A stretch of DNA of 64,000 nucleotides from Echinicola salinicaeni (GTDB lineage Bacteria > Bacteroidota > Bacteroidia > Cytophagales > Cyclobacteriaceae), in NCBI RefSeq assembly GCF_014280965.1, contig NZ_JACODZ010000001.1:620001-684000 (forward strand). The letters are read 5' to 3'. Of the stretch, positions 25,797-37,764 are shown in pieces. A model generated the notes under the pieces. It was not told the origin of the DNA. It saw nothing but the letters and a program-made list of their open reading frames with translations, and searched no databases. A program made the position numbers and the translations under genes. Position 1 is the stretch's first letter. Each line of letters starts with the position of its first letter.

Positions 25797-26354
25797 ATGG
25801 CAGAACATAAATGGTATGTACTTAGGGTGGTAGCCGGGCAAGAGAAAAAGGCCAAATCTTATTTGGACAATGAAATTGCAAGGCAAAAGCTTGAGGATTT
25901 TATTCCTGAGGTTTTGATACCTTCTGAAAAAGTATACGAAATGCGCAATGGCAAAAAGAGAGTCAGAGAGAGAAACTTCTTTCCTGGCTATGTTTTGGTT
26001 AATGCGGATTTGTCCCATGGTGAAGCTAATCACGTAATTACGAGTATCCCGGGTGTTATCGGTTTCTTAGGAGCAAATGCAGGAGGGGCTTCCAAAACTC
26101 CTGAGCCATTACGACAATCTGAAGTCAATCGTATTTTAGGTAGGGTTGAAGGGATTGATGAATTTGCAGAGAAGCTGGATACGCCATATATAGTTGGAGA
26201 GAGCGTTAAGGTAATGGACGGTCCTTTCAGTGGTTTCTCGGGAACAATAGAAGAGGTGTTTGAAGACAAGAAGAAGCTTAATGTTATGGTTAAGATCTTT
26301 GGTCGAAATACACCTGTCGAATTAAACTTTATGCAAGTAGAAAAACAAGACTAG
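25797..26354 (+). CDS. nusG: Transcription termination/antitermination factor NusG
   Basis: 185 residues. The NGN domain is at the N-terminus ([23 protein letters not shown]) and a KOW motif lies near the C-terminus ([21 protein letters not shown]). It binds the RNA polymerase clamp and links to Rho or ribosomal protein S10, which is encoded at 40372 in this window. It is 3 bp from rplK. Confidence 0.96.
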   Translation: MAEHKWYVLRVVAGQEKKAKSYLDNEIARQKLEDFIPEVLIPSEKVYEMRNGKKRVRERNFFPGYVLVNADLSHGEANHVITSIPGVIGFLGANAGGASKTPEPLRQSEVNRILGRVEGIDEFAEKLDTPYIVGESVKVMDGPFSGFSGTIEEVFEDKKKLNVMVKIFGRNTPVELNFMQVEKQD

Positions 26355-26357
26355 GAA

Positions 26358-26801
26358 ATGGCTAAGGAAATTACTGGTTATCTGAAATTACAGGTGAAAG
26401 GTGGCCAGGCAAATCCATCTCCTCCTGTTGGTCCGGCCCTTGGTTCAAAGGGTTTGAACATCATGGAGTTCTGTAAGCAATTCAACGCTAGAACTCAGGA
26501 CAAAATGGGTCAAGTTCTACCTGTCCTTGTTACGATTTATTCGGACAAGTCTTTTGATTTTGTAGTAAAAACTCCTCCAGCTTCCAATTTGTTGCTAGAG
26601 GCTGCAAAGCTAAAAGGTGGTTCTCCTGAACCAAACAGAAAGAAAGTGGGCTCAGTAACCTGGGATCAAGTTAAAGAAATTGCTGAGGTGAAGATGCCTG
26701 ACTTAAATGCCTTTAAAGTGGAATCTGCAATGAGAATGGTTGCAGGTACGGCGAGAAGTATGGGAATCACAGTTTCAGGAAAAGCTCCTTGGGAGGAATA
26801 A
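26358..26801 (+). CDS. rplK: 50S ribosomal protein L11
   Basis: 147 residues, of the GTPase-associated centre. It has the conserved [20 protein letters not shown]-terminus, the [12 protein letters not shown] linker, and the C-terminal rRNA-binding domain with [14 protein letters not shown]. It begins the L11-L1-L10-L7/L12 group and is followed by rplA after 10 bp. Confidence 0.98.
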   Translation: MAKEITGYLKLQVKGGQANPSPPVGPALGSKGLNIMEFCKQFNARTQDKMGQVLPVLVTIYSDKSFDFVVKTPPASNLLLEAAKLKGGSPEPNRKKVGSVTWDQVKEIAEVKMPDLNAFKVESAMRMVAGTARSMGITVSGKAPWEE

Positions 26802-26811
26802 ATATAAAACA

Positions 26812-27510
26812 ATGGCTAAGTTAACAAAAAAGCAAAAAGAAGCTCTTTCTAAGTACGACCCAAGCCAGCAGTACTCCCTTACTGAGGCTTCTTCAATTGT
26901 CAAAGAAATCACCAATACTAAGTTTGATGCTTCTGTAGATGTAGACATCCGTTTGGGTGTTGATCCTAGAAAAGCAGATCAAATGGTTAGGGGTGTGGTT
27001 GCTTTGCCTCACGGAACAGGTAAAGAAGTTAAAGTACTTGTACTTTGCACACCTGATAAGGAAGAAGAAGCTAAGGAAGCTGGAGCTGACTATGTTGGCT
27101 TAGATGACTATATTGCCAAAATCGAAGGTGGATGGACTGACATTGACGTCATCATCACTATGCCTAACGTAATGGCTAAAGTAGGTAGATTAGGTAGAGT
27201 ATTAGGACCGAGAGGTTTGATGCCTAACCCTAAATCTGGAACTGTAACCCTAGAAGTAGGAAAGGCAGTTAAAGAAGTAAAAGGTGGTAAAATCGACTTT
27301 AAGGTAGATAAGTTTGGTATTGTACATGCAAGTGTAGGAAAGGTTTCTTTCGAGCCAGCTAAAATTCTTGAAAATGCTCAGGAATTGATCAATACTATCT
27401 CTAAGTTGAAGCCAGCATCTTCTAAAGGTACTTACTTCAAGAGTATACATTTATCTAGCACAATGTCTCCTGGTATTGCAATTGATAAGGGGAGTATTCA
27501 AGGTATTTAA
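26812..27510 (+). CDS. rplA: 50S ribosomal protein L1
   Basis: 232 residues from the ATG at 26812. An upstream in-frame ATG would overlap rplK. The two-domain L1 sequence is clear, with [47 protein letters not shown] and [10 protein letters not shown]-like [13 protein letters not shown]. It builds the mobile L1 stalk. In many bacteria L1 represses the rplK-rplA mRNA; no leader target is evident here. Confidence 0.97.
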   Translation: MAKLTKKQKEALSKYDPSQQYSLTEASSIVKEITNTKFDASVDVDIRLGVDPRKADQMVRGVVALPHGTGKEVKVLVLCTPDKEEEAKEAGADYVGLDDYIAKIEGGWTDIDVIITMPNVMAKVGRLGRVLGPRGLMPNPKSGTVTLEVGKAVKEVKGGKIDFKVDKFGIVHASVGKVSFEPAKILENAQELINTISKLKPASSKGTYFKSIHLSSTMSPGIAIDKGSIQGI

Positions 27511-27512
27511 TT

Positions 27513-28049
27513 ATGACTAGAGAGGAAAAAAAATCAATAATCGAAAGTCTTACCGAGAAGTTTAAAGAAACTCCGCATTTCTATATTGCAGATGCATCAG
27601 GTTTCAATGTTGCTCAGGTAAACGCTTTCAGAAGACTGTGTTACGAGAAGGGCGTTGAATATCGTGTGTACAAAAACACCTTTATCAAAAAGGCGCTAGA
27701 AAATCTTGACACGGATTTTACAGAATTAGAAGGAACTCTTAAAGGTTTTTCAGGTGTTATTTTTGCTACCGAGACAGCAAGTTTACCTGCAAAAGTCCTT
27801 AAGGAATACAGAAAAAAAGCTGGATCAAAAGAAACTAGACCAGTATTCAAAGGAGCTTCTATTGATAGCGACATTTTCATTGGCGAAGCCAACTTGGACG
27901 TGTTGTCATCTTTGAAGTCCAAAGAAGAACTATTGGGCGAGGTTATCGGATTGCTTCAGTCTCCTGCCAAAAATGTTATTTCTGCGCTTTCAAGTGGTCA
28001 GGATACATTGGCTGGGCTTGTTAAAACTCTTTCTGAAAGAGAATCATAA
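27513..28049 (+). CDS. rplJ: 50S ribosomal protein L10
   Basis: 178 residues. It is the base of the L7/L12 stalk. Conserved elements include FYIADASGFNVAQVNAFRR and VYKNTFIKKAL, and a C-terminal helix (about 145-178) binds L12 dimers. The start is 2 bp after rplA. A 51-bp gap separates it from rplL. Confidence 0.96.
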   Translation: MTREEKKSIIESLTEKFKETPHFYIADASGFNVAQVNAFRRLCYEKGVEYRVYKNTFIKKALENLDTDFTELEGTLKGFSGVIFATETASLPAKVLKEYRKKAGSKETRPVFKGASIDSDIFIGEANLDVLSSLKSKEELLGEVIGLLQSPAKNVISALSSGQDTLAGLVKTLSERES

Positions 28050-28100
28050 TATCATTCAAATCAATTAGAAAAAAATCAGTTAATTTTAAATAATAATACA

Positions 28101-28478
28101 ATGGCAGATCTTAAAGCATTCGCTGAGCAGTTAGTTAACTTGACTGTTAAAGAGGTTAGTGAATTAGCCGAAATATTGAAGGACGAGTATGGTATCGAAC
28201 CTGCTGCTGCAGCTGCTCCAGTAATGGTAGCTGGTGGTGCTGGTGAAGGTGCTGGTGAAGAAGAAAAATCTTCTTTCGACGTGATCTTGAAAGCTGCTGG
28301 TGGACAGAAGTTGGCAGTTGTGAAATTGGTTAAAGAATTAACCGGTCTAGGTCTTAAGGAAGCTAAAGAAGTAGTTGACGGAGCTCCTAAGGCTATCAAA
28401 GAAGGAATCGCAAAAGACGAAGCTGAAGCACTTAAGAAGCAACTTGAGGAAGCTGGTGCTGAAGTAGAGCTTAAGTAA
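28101..28478 (+). CDS. rplL: 50S ribosomal protein L7/L12
   Basis: 125 residues. There is an N-terminal dimerisation helix ([16 protein letters not shown]), an Ala/Gly-rich hinge, and the C-terminal factor-binding domain with [20 protein letters not shown] and VDGAP. It recruits translational GTPases. It is followed by a hairpin with T-run before rpoB. Confidence 0.97.
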   Translation: MADLKAFAEQLVNLTVKEVSELAEILKDEYGIEPAAAAAPVMVAGGAGEGAGEEEKSSFDVILKAAGGQKLAVVKLVKELTGLGLKEAKEVVDGAPKAIKEGIAKDEAEALKKQLEEAGAEVELK

Positions 28479-28517
28479 TTTGAATAACCTCATCTAATAG
28501 GTGATGGTTATTGCAAT

Positions 28518-28541
28518 AGACCTGACTTTTTAGTCAGGTCT
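28518..28541 (+). terminator. Terminator or attenuator between rplL and rpoB
   Basis: A perfect 10-bp stem (28518-28527 with 28532-28541) around a TTTT loop, followed by TTTTCC. A weaker hairpin with AATAACC/GGTTATT arms precedes it at about 28483-28512. No TAnnTTTG promoter is seen before rpoB, so partial read-through is likely. Confidence 0.75.
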
Positions 28542-28632
28542 TTTCCTGTTTGTGCACAGTTTGAAAATTGCACTATTCTAAGCGGAAATTGCCGCATTCA
28601 GTTATTAATTATCACTATAAACATATACTGCC

Positions 28633-31600
28633 TTGGCTATCCAGAATCAAACCGAAAGGAAAAGTTTCTCATCTATTAAGGTAGTCAAAGACTATCCGGA
28701 TTTCCTTGATATCCAATTGCAATCATTTAAGGATTTTTTCCAATTGGATACTCCCGCTGAAAAGAGGAGACAGGATGGGCTTTTCAAGGTGTTTTCTGAG
28801 AACTTTCCAATAAGTGACTCAAGAGAAAACTTTACCCTTGAATTTATTGACTATGCAGTCGACCCGCCTAAATATAGTGTCGGTGAATGTATTGACAGGG
28901 GATTGACTTACTCTGTTCCGTTGAAAGCGAAACTTCGTTTATTGTGTTCAGATGAAGACAATGAAGACTTCGAAACGATCGAACAAGAAGTATTTCTAGG
29001 GAACCTACCTTATATGACTGAAAAGGGCTCTTTTGTCATCAATGGAGCTGAAAGAGTCATCGTTTCCCAGTTGCACCGTTCCCCTGGGGTATTCTTTGCC
29101 CAAAGTAAGCATACCAACGGTACCAAGCTTTATTCGGCCAGGATCATTCCTTTCAAAGGATCTTGGATTGAATTTGCTACGGATATCAATAATGTCATGT
29201 ATGCTTACATTGACAGAAAGAAGAAATTCCCTGTAACTACCTTGTTGAGAGCCATTGGCTATGGTTCTGATAAAGCCATATTGGATTTGTTTGGCCTTTC
29301 TGAAGAGGTTGAATCAAACAAAGCCAAGCTGGAGAAGGTAGTAGGTAGAAAATTGGCTGCCCGTGTTTTGAGAACTTGGGTAGAGGACTTTGTGGATGAA
29401 GATACCGGTGAGGTAGTTTCAATCGATAGGAATGAAGTACTCTTAGAAAGAGACTATGTGTTGACGGAGGAGGATATCGATTTGATCCTTGATTCTGGCG
29501 CTAAGAGTATTATTCTACATAGAGATGATGTCAATATAGCTGACTATTCTATTATCTATAACACCTTACAAAAGGATAATTCTAATTCAGAGAAAGAAGC
29601 GGTTGAGGTGATTTACCGTCAATTAAGAAATACTGAAGCACCTGATGAAGCTACTGCTCGTGAGGTTATTCATGGTTTGTTCTTCTCCGATAAGCGTTAT
29701 GACCTAGGTGAGGTTGGTAGATATAGAATTAACAAAAAATTGGGCTTGGAGATTGAATCAGAAAAGATCGTTCTTACCACCCAAGATATCATTAGTATTG
29801 TTAAGTACCTTATCGGTCTAATCAATTCTAAGGCTGTGGTCGATGATATTGATCACTTGAGTAATAGAAGGGTTAGAACTGTAGGGGAACAGTTATATAG
29901 CCAGTTCGGAGTAGGTTTAGCCAGAATGGCCAGAACTATTCGCGAGAGAATGAACGTAAGGGATAATGAGGACTTCAAGCCGGTTGATTTGATCAACGCT
30001 CGAACCCTATCATCTGTTATCAATTCATTCTTTGGTACCAATCAGCTTTCTCAGTTTATGGATCAGACCAATCCATTGGCAGAATTGACGCATAAGCGTA
30101 GACTTTCTGCCTTGGGGCCAGGCGGTCTATCCAGGGAAAGAGCAGGTTTTGAGGTACGAGATGTTCACTATACTCACTATGGTCGTCTTTGTACTATTGA
30201 AACACCAGAGGGGCCAAATATTGGTCTGATTTCTTCTCTTTGTGTTCACGCGAAAGTGAACTCTATGGGCTTCTTGGAAACACCATATAGAAAAGTGAAG
30301 GAAGGTAAAGCTGGAATGGAATCGGAAGATATCGTATTCCTAACTGCAGAGGAAGAGGATAATAATAATATTGCCCAGGCAAATGCACCATTAGAGCCTG
30401 ATGGTACATTTGTAAATGACAGGGTAAAAGCAAGGTTTGAAGGCGACTTCCCTGTGTTGGAGCCTAAGGAAATCAGTTATATGGACGTTGCTCCTAACCA
30501 GATTGTATCTGTTGCAGCTTCCTTGATTCCTTTCTTGGAGCATGATGATGCCAACCGTGCATTGATGGGATCAAACATGCAGCGTCAGGCCGTACCGTTG
30601 TTGAAAGCAGAATCACCAATTGTAGGGACTGGTCTTGAGGCAAAAGCAGCCGTTGATTCTCGTTCTTTGATCATTGCTGAGACCGATGGAGTGGTTGACT
30701 ATGTGGATGCTAAGAAAATTGTCATCAAGTATGACTTGAGTGATGATGAATTATTGGTTAACTTCAGTGATGAGTATAAGTCTTACGACTTGATCAAGTT
30801 CAGAAGAACTAACCAAGATACTACCATTAACTTGACACCGCTAGTACTGAAAGGTCAACGTGTTAAAAAGGGTCAGGTATTGGTAGAAGGTTATTCAACT
30901 AATCAAGGAGAATTAGCTCTAGGTAAAAACCTTAAGGTGGCTTATATGCCTTGGCAAGGATATAACTTTGAGGATGCGATCGTGATTTCTGAAAGAGTTG
31001 TAAGGGAAGATATCTTTACCTCAATTCACGTAGAAGAATTCCAACTTGAAGTTAGGGATACTAAACGAGGTGAAGAGGAATTGACTTCTGAAATTCCTAA
31101 CGTATCTGAAGAGGCTGTTAAGAACTTGGACGAGAATGGTATTATCAGAATCGGTGCTGAGCTGAAAGAAGGTGATATCATTATCGGTAAAATCACTCCA
31201 AAAGGAGAGACAGATCCTACTCCTGAAGAGAAATTGCTTAGAGCGATTTTCGGTGATAAAGCTGGTGATGTGAAAGATGCTTCATTGAAAGCTTCTCCTT
31301 CTTTGAACGGTGTGGTTATTGAGACCAAATTGTTCTCAAGACCTAAAAAAGATAAAGAGTTAAGAGCTAAGGCTAAAGCTGAAGTTGAGAAATTGAAGCA
31401 GACTTATACCAAAGAATTACTTGGTGTACGAGCTAAGATGATCAATAAATTGCTGAGTATTCTTGAGGGTAAAACTTCTCAGGGAGTGAAACACAAGTTT
31501 GGTGATGAAATCATCAGCAAAGGAGTGAAATTCAACGCCCAGAATATTGAGCAAAACTTATTCCCTGCTAAGAATCCATATAGAGATGAAAGTAACTATA

Positions 31601-32508
31601 ACGTTCCTGAAGAGGCTAATTTAGTTTCTGACATTATTCTGGATGATTGGACAGATGATGAGCATACTAATAGCTTGATTCAGCAATTGGTGAAAAACTA
31701 TACCAACACCCGAAATGAGATTTCAGGTAGATTTAAGCGTGATAAGTTTACCCTTGAAGTAGGGGATGAGCTTCCAGCTGGTATCGTTCAGCTTGCCAAA
31801 GTTTATGTGGCTAAGAAACGTAAGCTTAAAGTGGGAGATAAGATGGCAGGTCGTCACGGTAACAAAGGTATCGTAGCGAAGATTGTCAGAGATGAAGATA
31901 TGCCGTTCCTAGAAGACGGTACGCCAATGGACATTGTTCTTAACCCACTAGGGGTGCCTTCCCGTATGAACATCGGACAGATCTTTGAGACTGTATTGGC
32001 ATGGGCAGGAGAGAAGATGAACAAGAAATACGCAACCCCGATCTTTGATGGAGCTACCACAGATGAAGTGGCTGCAGAATTGGATTTAGCAGGTCTTCCT
32101 TCTTTCGGTAGAACTTACCTTTTTGATGGTTTGTCCGGTAAGAAATTTGACCAACCAGTTACAGTAGGTATTGCCTATATGTTGAAACTTGGTCACTTGG
32201 TGGATGATAAGATGCACGCAAGATCTATTGGGCCATACTCATTGATTACGCAACAGCCATTGGGTGGTAAAGCCCAGTTTGGTGGTCAGCGTTTCGGAGA
32301 GATGGAAGTTTGGGCACTTGAGGCATTTGGTGCATCTCATGTGCTTCAAGAAATCCTTACTGTGAAGTCTGATGACGTAATAGGTAGGGCCAAAGCTTAT
32401 GAGTCTATTGTAAAAGGAGAAAACCTTCCAAAACCAAATATTCCTGAATCTTTCAATGTATTGGTTCATGAATTGAGAGGTTTGGCATTGGAAATTACCT
32501 TAGACTAA
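28633..32508 (+). CDS. rpoB: DNA-directed RNA polymerase subunit beta
   Basis: 1291 residues. The start is TTG at 28633, giving [15 protein letters not shown], which matches Bacteroidota RpoB N-termini; no ATG is near. The rifampicin-binding cluster is wild-type in appearance ([20 protein letters not shown], then [22 protein letters not shown]). The C-terminal part holds [12 protein letters not shown] and the clamp region. It lies 154 bp after rplL with an attenuator between, and 51 bp before rpoC. Confidence 0.98.
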   Translation: MAIQNQTERKSFSSIKVVKDYPDFLDIQLQSFKDFFQLDTPAEKRRQDGLFKVFSENFPISDSRENFTLEFIDYAVDPPKYSVGECIDRGLTYSVPLKAKLRLLCSDEDNEDFETIEQEVFLGNLPYMTEKGSFVINGAERVIVSQLHRSPGVFFAQSKHTNGTKLYSARIIPFKGSWIEFATDINNVMYAYIDRKKKFPVTTLLRAIGYGSDKAILDLFGLSEEVESNKAKLEKVVGRKLAARVLRTWVEDFVDEDTGEVVSIDRNEVLLERDYVLTEEDIDLILDSGAKSIILHRDDVNIADYSIIYNTLQKDNSNSEKEAVEVIYRQLRNTEAPDEATAREVIHGLFFSDKRYDLGEVGRYRINKKLGLEIESEKIVLTTQDIISIVKYLIGLINSKAVVDDIDHLSNRRVRTVGEQLYSQFGVGLARMARTIRERMNVRDNEDFKPVDLINARTLSSVINSFFGTNQLSQFMDQTNPLAELTHKRRLSALGPGGLSRERAGFEVRDVHYTHYGRLCTIETPEGPNIGLISSLCVHAKVNSMGFLETPYRKVKEGKAGMESEDIVFLTAEEEDNNNIAQANAPLEPDGTFVNDRVKARFEGDFPVLEPKEISYMDVAPNQIVSVAASLIPFLEHDDANRALMGSNMQRQAVPLLKAESPIVGTGLEAKAAVDSRSLIIAETDGVVDYVDAKKIVIKYDLSDDELLVNFSDEYKSYDLIKFRRTNQDTTINLTPLVLKGQRVKKGQVLVEGYSTNQGELALGKNLKVAYMPWQGYNFEDAIVISERVVREDIFTSIHVEEFQLEVRDTKRGEEELTSEIPNVSEEAVKNLDENGIIRIGAELKEGDIIIGKITPKGETDPTPEEKLLRAIFGDKAGDVKDASLKASPSLNGVVIETKLFSRPKKDKELRAKAKAEVEKLKQTYTKELLGVRAKMINKLLSILEGKTSQGVKHKFGDEIISKGVKFNAQNIEQNLFPAKNPYRDESNYNVPEEANLVSDIILDDWTDDEHTNSLIQQLVKNYTNTRNEISGRFKRDKFTLEVGDELPAGIVQLAKVYVAKKRKLKVGDKMAGRHGNKGIVAKIVRDEDMPFLEDGTPMDIVLNPLGVPSRMNIGQIFETVLAWAGEKMNKKYATPIFDGATTDEVAAELDLAGLPSFGRTYLFDGLSGKKFDQPVTVGIAYMLKLGHLVDDKMHARSIGPYSLITQQPLGGKAQFGGQRFGEMEVWALEAFGASHVLQEILTVKSDDVIGRAKAYESIVKGENLPKPNIPESFNVLVHELRGLALEITLD

Positions 32509-32522
32509 AATTAGATCAATTT

Positions 32523-32536
32523 GGGCCGAAAGGCCC
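32523..32536 (+). other. Small GNRA-loop hairpin between rpoB and rpoC
   Basis: GGGCC (32523-32527), a GAAA tetraloop and GGCCC (32532-32536) form a compact perfect hairpin. No T-run follows, so it is not a terminator. It could mark an RNA-processing or protein-binding site in the rpoBC message. Confidence 0.6.
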
Positions 32537-32559
32537 TTCACATACTCACAAAACGAATT

Positions 32560-35500
32560 ATGGCGTTCAGAAAAAATAAAAAACTAAACAACGACTTTTC
32601 CAGAGTCACTATTAGTTTGGCTTCTCCGGAATCCATCCTGGATAGCTCTCATGGTGAGGTGACCCAACCTGAAACCATCAATTACAGAACTTACAAGCCT
32701 GAAATGGGCGGTCTTTTCTGTGAGCGAATTTTCGGGCCTGTAAAGGATTGGGAATGTCATTGTGGTAAGTATAAGCGCATAAGATATAAAGGTATCATTT
32801 GTGACAGATGTGGGGTAGAGGTTACAGAAAAGAAAGTACGTAGAGAAAGAATGGGACACATCGAATTGGTGGTTCCAGTGGCGCATATTTGGTACTTCAA
32901 ATCTCTTCCTAACAAAATCGGTTACTTGCTAGGTCTTCCTACCAAGAAACTGGATCAAATTGTATACTACGAAAGATATGCTGTAATTAATCCTGGTATC
33001 AAGGCTGAAGACGGTCTTCAATACCTAGATTTCTTGACAGAAGACGAGTATTTGGATATCATGGACAAGCTTCCAAAAGAGAACCAAATGCTTGATGATG
33101 ATGATCCTAATAAGTTCATCGCCAAAATGGGTGCTGAAGCTATCGAAATGCTATTGTCAAGATTGGATCTTGATGATCTTTCTTACAGCCTACGTCACCA
33201 GGCAGCAACTGATACTTCTCAGCAAAGAAAAGCGGAAGCTTTGAAGCGTCTGAAAGTAGTTGAAGCCTTCAGAGATGCCAGAACCAGAATTGAAAACCGC
33301 CCTGAATGGATGGTAGTAAGAATGGTTCCTGTAATTCCACCAGAATTGAGACCTTTGGTTCCTTTGGATGGTGGTCGTTTTGCAACCTCTGATTTGAATG
33401 ATCTTTACAGAAGGGTGATCATTAGAAATAACCGTCTGAAGAGATTGATCGATATTAAAGCTCCTGAAGTTATTCTCAGAAATGAGAAGAGGATGCTTCA
33501 AGAGGCAGTGGATTCCTTGTTTGATAATTCAAGAAAGGTTAACGCTGTAAGATCCGATGGTAACAGAGCATTGAAGTCATTATCAGACATGCTTAAAGGT
33601 AAGCAAGGACGTTTCCGTCAAAACTTGCTTGGTAAGCGTGTGGATTACTCCGGTCGTTCTGTAATCGTGGTAGGTCCTGAATTGAAACTACACGAGTGTG
33701 GTTTGCCTAAGAATATGGCAGCAGAACTTTTCAAGCCTTTTATTATCAGAAAACTGATTGAAAGGGGTATTGTTAAGACTGTAAAATCTGCCAAGAAGAT
33801 TGTAGACAGAAAAGATCCAGTGGTATGGGATATCCTTGAGAATGTATTGAAAGGACACCCTGTATTGCTTAACCGTGCTCCTACGCTTCACAGATTGGGT
33901 ATTCAGGCTTTCCAACCTAAATTGATAGAAGGAAAAGCTATTCAGCTTCACCCATTAGTATGTACAGCCTTCAACGCCGATTTCGATGGTGACCAGATGG
34001 CGGTTCACGTACCACTTGGACATGAAGCTATTTTGGAAGCTTCTACCTTGATGCTTTCATCTCATAACATCCTTAACCCTGCAAATGGTGCGCCTATTAC
34101 AGTACCATCTCAGGATATGGTATTGGGTCTGTATTATGTAACCAAAGGTAGAAGATCTACTCCTGAAGAGCCCGTTGCTGGTGAAGGAATGACTTTCTAT
34201 GGAGAAGAAGATGTAGTAATCGCTTTGAATGAAGGCGTTATTTCTCAGCACGCTTATATTAACTGTAAGGTTACTGTAAGAGAAGAAGACGGATCTTTGG
34301 TTGATAAAGTGATAGAGACCGTAGCCGGTCGATTGATCTTTAATCAGTTCGTTCCTGAAGAAGTAGGTTATGTTAATGAATTGCTTACTAAGAAAAAGCT
34401 TCAGCAGATTATCGCTGAGGTAGTAAAAATATGTGGTATCGCTCGAAGTGCTAAATTCTTGGATGATATCAAACATTTAGGTTTCCAAATGGCTTACCAA
34501 GGTGGTCTATCGATGGGACTTAATGATGTGATTATCCCTGAAGATAAGGATCCATTGATCACAAAAGCTAAGGAAGAGGTTGATCAGGTATGGAATAACT
34601 ACCTAATGGGATTGATCACGGATAATGAGCGTTATAACCAAGTAATTGATATCTGGACCAGAACCAACTCCAATCTGACTAATATCTTGATGAAGCAGAT
34701 GGAAGAGGATAAGCAAGGATTCAATGCTATCTATATGATGATGCACTCAGGTGCGAGAGGTTCAAGAGAACAGATTCGTCAGCTAGGTGGTATGAGGGGA
34801 TTGATGGCCAAGCCGCAGAAAAACCTTCAAGGTTCTGTAGGTGAAATTATCGAAAACCCGATTCTTTCTAACTTTAAAGAAGGTCTTGATGTATTGGAGT
34901 ACTTTATCTCTACTCACGGTGCCCGTAAAGGTCTTGCCGATACAGCCTTGAAAACTGCCGATGCTGGTTACTTGACCAGAAGGTTAGTGGATGTTGCTCA
35001 AGATGTAATTGTATCTGAAGAAGACTGTGGTACGCTTAGAGGGCTGGTAGTTCAAGCATTGAAAGATAATGATGAGATTGTAGAGCCACTATCTGAGCGA
35101 ATTGTAGGTAGGGTATCAGTTCATGATGTGGTTGATCCTCTAACTGATGAGATAATCATTCAGTCTGGTGAAGAGATCTCTGATGAATTGGCCAAAAAGG
35201 TAGATGAATCTGCAGTTGAAGAAGTTGAGATCAGGTCTGTATTGACTTGTGAGTCCAGAAGAGGAGTTTGTACCAAGTGTTACGGTAGAAACCTGACAAC
35301 TGGAAATATAGTACAAAGTGGTGAGTCAGTAGGGGTAATTGCTGCCCAGTCTATTGGGGAGCCAGGTACGCAGCTTACCTTAAGAACTTTCCACGTAGGG
35401 GGTACAGCATCTAATATTTCCGTTGAAGCAAGCATCAATGCCAAGTTTGAAGGTGTTGTTGAATTTGAAGAGGAAATGAGATGGATCAATACCACAAACA

Positions 35501-36873
35501 AGGATGGTGATCCTGTCGCCATTGTAATGGGAAGATCTGGTGAGATAAAAATCAATGATGTCAAATCTGGTAAGACACTAGTTTCAAACCATGTGCCTTA
35601 TGGTGCGATCCTAAATGTTAAGGATGGTCAGAAAATCGGCAAAGGAGATTCTCTATGTACTTGGGATCCATATAATGCAGTGATTCTTTCTGAATTTGAC
35701 GGAGAGGTTTCATTTGATTCTATTATTGAAGGGATTACTTTTAAAGAAGTAGCCGATGACCAAACTGGTTATAGAGAAAAAGTAATCATTGATACCAAAG
35801 ATAAAACCAAAAACCCTGCTGTAGTTGTAAACTACGGAGATGAGACAAAGGGATACAATATTCCTGTGGGGGCTCACCTTGCAGTGGAAGAGGGAGACAA
35901 AGTTAAAGCTGGTCAGATCCTTGTGAAAATTCCTCGTTCTGTAGGTAAGACAAGAGATATTACCGGTGGTCTTCCAAGGGTAACGGAGCTTTTCGAAGCA
36001 CGTAACCCATCTAACCCTGCTGTAGTTTCAGAAATTGATGGTGTGGTAACTTATGGTGGTATCAAGCGTGGTAATCGTGAGATCTTTATTGAATCTAAAG
36101 ATGGCGTGAAGAAGCGTTATATGGTATCATTGTCCAAGCACATTTTGGTTCAGGAAAATGACTTTATTAGAGCTGGTGAAGCACTTTCTGATGGTGCTAT
36201 TACTCCTAATGATATCCTTTCTATTAAGGGACCAACTGCTGTTCAGGAATATTTGGTGAATGAAATCCAAGAAGTATACCGACTGCAAGGTGTGAAAATC
36301 AATGATAAGCACATTGAGGTTATTGTTAGCCAGATGATGCAAAAAGTTGAAATCCTTGATGCTGGAGATACTGGGTTCCTACAAGGACAAGTAGTAGACA
36401 AGTGGGCTTTCCGTGAGGAAAATGACAATATACTAGATAAGAAAGTTGTTATGGAACCAGGAGATTCGGCCACGCTTAAAGCAGGAATGATCATTACTGC
36501 CAGAAGGTTAAGAGATGAGAATTCAAGCTTGAAGCGTAAAGACTTGAAATTGGTACAAGTTAGAGATGCAGAAACTGCAGTATCTAAACCAACCCTTCAA
36601 GGTATAACCGCTTCTTCATTGGGTACTGAAAGCTTTATCTCTGCAGCTTCCTTCCAGGAAACTACGAAGGTATTGAGTGAAGCAGCCATTAGAGGTAAGC
36701 GAGATGAGTTACTTGGTCTGAAAGAGAACGTGATCGTAGGTCACTTAATTCCTGCGGGTACTGGTCAACGATATTTCAAAGATATCATCGTTGGATCTAA
36801 GGATGATTTGGATAAACTTTCCACTTCTGAGAAAGAAAAAGGCTCGCGTAAGACTAAGGAAGCCGTAAAGTAA
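32560..36873 (+). CDS. rpoC: DNA-directed RNA polymerase subunit beta-prime
   Basis: 1437 residues from the ATG at 32560 ([11 protein letters not shown]). An in-frame TTG at 32521 would include the hairpin sequence and is rejected. The N-terminal zinc finger is [20 protein letters not shown]. The catalytic motif NADFDGDQM is at residues 472-480. The second zinc site is [13 protein letters not shown], and the trigger-loop and bridge-helix region is conserved ([23 protein letters not shown]). It ends at a strong terminator. Confidence 0.98.
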   Translation: MAFRKNKKLNNDFSRVTISLASPESILDSSHGEVTQPETINYRTYKPEMGGLFCERIFGPVKDWECHCGKYKRIRYKGIICDRCGVEVTEKKVRRERMGHIELVVPVAHIWYFKSLPNKIGYLLGLPTKKLDQIVYYERYAVINPGIKAEDGLQYLDFLTEDEYLDIMDKLPKENQMLDDDDPNKFIAKMGAEAIEMLLSRLDLDDLSYSLRHQAATDTSQQRKAEALKRLKVVEAFRDARTRIENRPEWMVVRMVPVIPPELRPLVPLDGGRFATSDLNDLYRRVIIRNNRLKRLIDIKAPEVILRNEKRMLQEAVDSLFDNSRKVNAVRSDGNRALKSLSDMLKGKQGRFRQNLLGKRVDYSGRSVIVVGPELKLHECGLPKNMAAELFKPFIIRKLIERGIVKTVKSAKKIVDRKDPVVWDILENVLKGHPVLLNRAPTLHRLGIQAFQPKLIEGKAIQLHPLVCTAFNADFDGDQMAVHVPLGHEAILEASTLMLSSHNILNPANGAPITVPSQDMVLGLYYVTKGRRSTPEEPVAGEGMTFYGEEDVVIALNEGVISQHAYINCKVTVREEDGSLVDKVIETVAGRLIFNQFVPEEVGYVNELLTKKKLQQIIAEVVKICGIARSAKFLDDIKHLGFQMAYQGGLSMGLNDVIIPEDKDPLITKAKEEVDQVWNNYLMGLITDNERYNQVIDIWTRTNSNLTNILMKQMEEDKQGFNAIYMMMHSGARGSREQIRQLGGMRGLMAKPQKNLQGSVGEIIENPILSNFKEGLDVLEYFISTHGARKGLADTALKTADAGYLTRRLVDVAQDVIVSEEDCGTLRGLVVQALKDNDEIVEPLSERIVGRVSVHDVVDPLTDEIIIQSGEEISDELAKKVDESAVEEVEIRSVLTCESRRGVCTKCYGRNLTTGNIVQSGESVGVIAAQSIGEPGTQLTLRTFHVGGTASNISVEASINAKFEGVVEFEEEMRWINTTNKDGDPVAIVMGRSGEIKINDVKSGKTLVSNHVPYGAILNVKDGQKIGKGDSLCTWDPYNAVILSEFDGEVSFDSIIEGITFKEVADDQTGYREKVIIDTKDKTKNPAVVVNYGDETKGYNIPVGAHLAVEEGDKVKAGQILVKIPRSVGKTRDITGGLPRVTELFEARNPSNPAVVSEIDGVVTYGGIKRGNREIFIESKDGVKKRYMVSLSKHILVQENDFIRAGEALSDGAITPNDILSIKGPTAVQEYLVNEIQEVYRLQGVKINDKHIEVIVSQMMQKVEILDAGDTGFLQGQVVDKWAFREENDNILDKKVVMEPGDSATLKAGMIITARRLRDENSSLKRKDLKLVQVRDAETAVSKPTLQGITASSLGTESFISAASFQETTKVLSEAAIRGKRDELLGLKENVIVGHLIPAGTGQRYFKDIIVGSKDDLDKLSTSEKEKGSRKTKEAVK

Positions 36874-36892
36874 TTAGAGTTTAACTTTATAT

Positions 36893-36919
36893 AAAAGGCC
36901 TGTAAACAGCAGGCCTTTT
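36893..36919 (+). terminator. rpoC terminator
   Basis: A 10-bp stem (36893-36902 with 36910-36919) and a 7-base loop, followed by a T-run to 36922. It stands only 14 bases before the next start codon. Confidence 0.85.
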
Positions 36920-36936
36920 TTTAATTCAAGGGAAAA

Positions 36937-37266
36937 ATGGAAGACAATAAGGAAGATAAGAAGCACGATAATCAGCAAATCAATGTAGAATTGACTGATG
37001 AGATTGCTGAGGGGATTTATTCCAATCTGGCAATGATTGCGCATTCCAATTCAGAATTTGTAATTGATTTTATTCGTTTGATGCCTGGTGTTCCTAAAGC
37101 TAGGGTAAAATCAAGAATCATCATGACCCCTGATCATGCTAAAAGGTTATTGTCCGCATTGAAGGATAATATAGAAAAATACGAGAATGCATTTGGGAAA
37201 ATTGAATCAGGTACGGAAACACCGGAATTTCCTATGAATTTTGGTGGAACATTAGGAGAGGCTTAA
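36937..37266 (+). CDS. DUF3467 domain protein
   Basis: 109 residues. It has a charged, low-complexity N-terminal 15 residues, then the DUF3467 core (ELTDEIAEGIYSNLAMIAHSNSEFVIDF, MPGVPKARVKSRIIMTPDHAKRLLSAL). It is small, soluble and of unknown function. Its place between rpoC and rpsL is conserved in Bacteroidota, which suggests a link to transcription or translation. It has no visible promoter: the rpoC terminator ends 14 bases upstream, so expression should depend on read-through. Confidence 0.88.
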   Translation: MEDNKEDKKHDNQQINVELTDEIAEGIYSNLAMIAHSNSEFVIDFIRLMPGVPKARVKSRIIMTPDHAKRLLSALKDNIEKYENAFGKIESGTETPEFPMNFGGTLGEA

Positions 37267-37286
37267 ATAAAATATAACCCTTTAAT

Positions 37287-37317
37287 TTTGTTTGTTTTAC
37301 CTATTTGATTACCTTTG
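37287..37317 (+). promoter_or_regulatory. Promoter of the rpsL-rpsG-fusA-rpsJ unit
   Basis: TTTG at 37287-37290, a 19-base spacer and TACCTTTG at 37310-37317, continuing CAGTCC. This is an exact match to the Bacteroidota consensus. The predicted start is near 37324, about 40 bases before rpsL. Confidence 0.85.
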
Positions 37318-37362
37318 CAGTCCAAATTTCATATGTTAAAGGAGTATTAAAATTATCAGTTA

Positions 37363-37743
37363 ATGCCTACTATACAACAGTTAGTTAGAAAAGGTAGAAC
37401 TACCCTTGAGTCAAAATCAAAGTCTAGGGCTTTGGATGCTTGTCCTCAAAGAAGGGGTGTTTGTACCAGGGTGTATACTACTACACCAAAGAAGCCTAAC
37501 TCGGCCATGAGAAAAGTAGCCAGGGTTAGATTGACAAACGGAAAAGAAGTGAATGCTTACATTCCAGGTGAAGGTCACAATTTGCAAGAGCACTCTATTG
37601 TATTGATCAGAGGTGGTCGTGTGAAGGATTTACCAGGTGTACGTTATCACATCATCCGCGGTGCACTAGATACTGCAGGGGTTAAAGACCGTAAGCAAGG
37701 TCGCTCTAAGTACGGTGCGAAACGTCCTAAGGACAAGAAATAA
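37363..37743 (+). CDS. rpsL: 30S ribosomal protein S12
   Basis: 126 residues, in the decoding centre. The [18 protein letters not shown] loop, in which changes give streptomycin resistance, is wild-type in appearance, as is [11 protein letters not shown]. It is the first gene of the str unit. rpsG follows after 21 bp. Confidence 0.98.
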   Translation: MPTIQQLVRKGRTTLESKSKSRALDACPQRRGVCTRVYTTTPKKPNSAMRKVARVRLTNGKEVNAYIPGEGHNLQEHSIVLIRGGRVKDLPGVRYHIIRGALDTAGVKDRKQGRSKYGAKRPKDKK

Positions 37744-37764
37744 TCAATTGAAAAAAACTGAACA

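Noticed and set aside
32521-32559. TTG start for rpoC
   Set aside because: It would translate the rpoB-rpoC hairpin. The ATG at 32560 gives the normal RpoC N-terminus.
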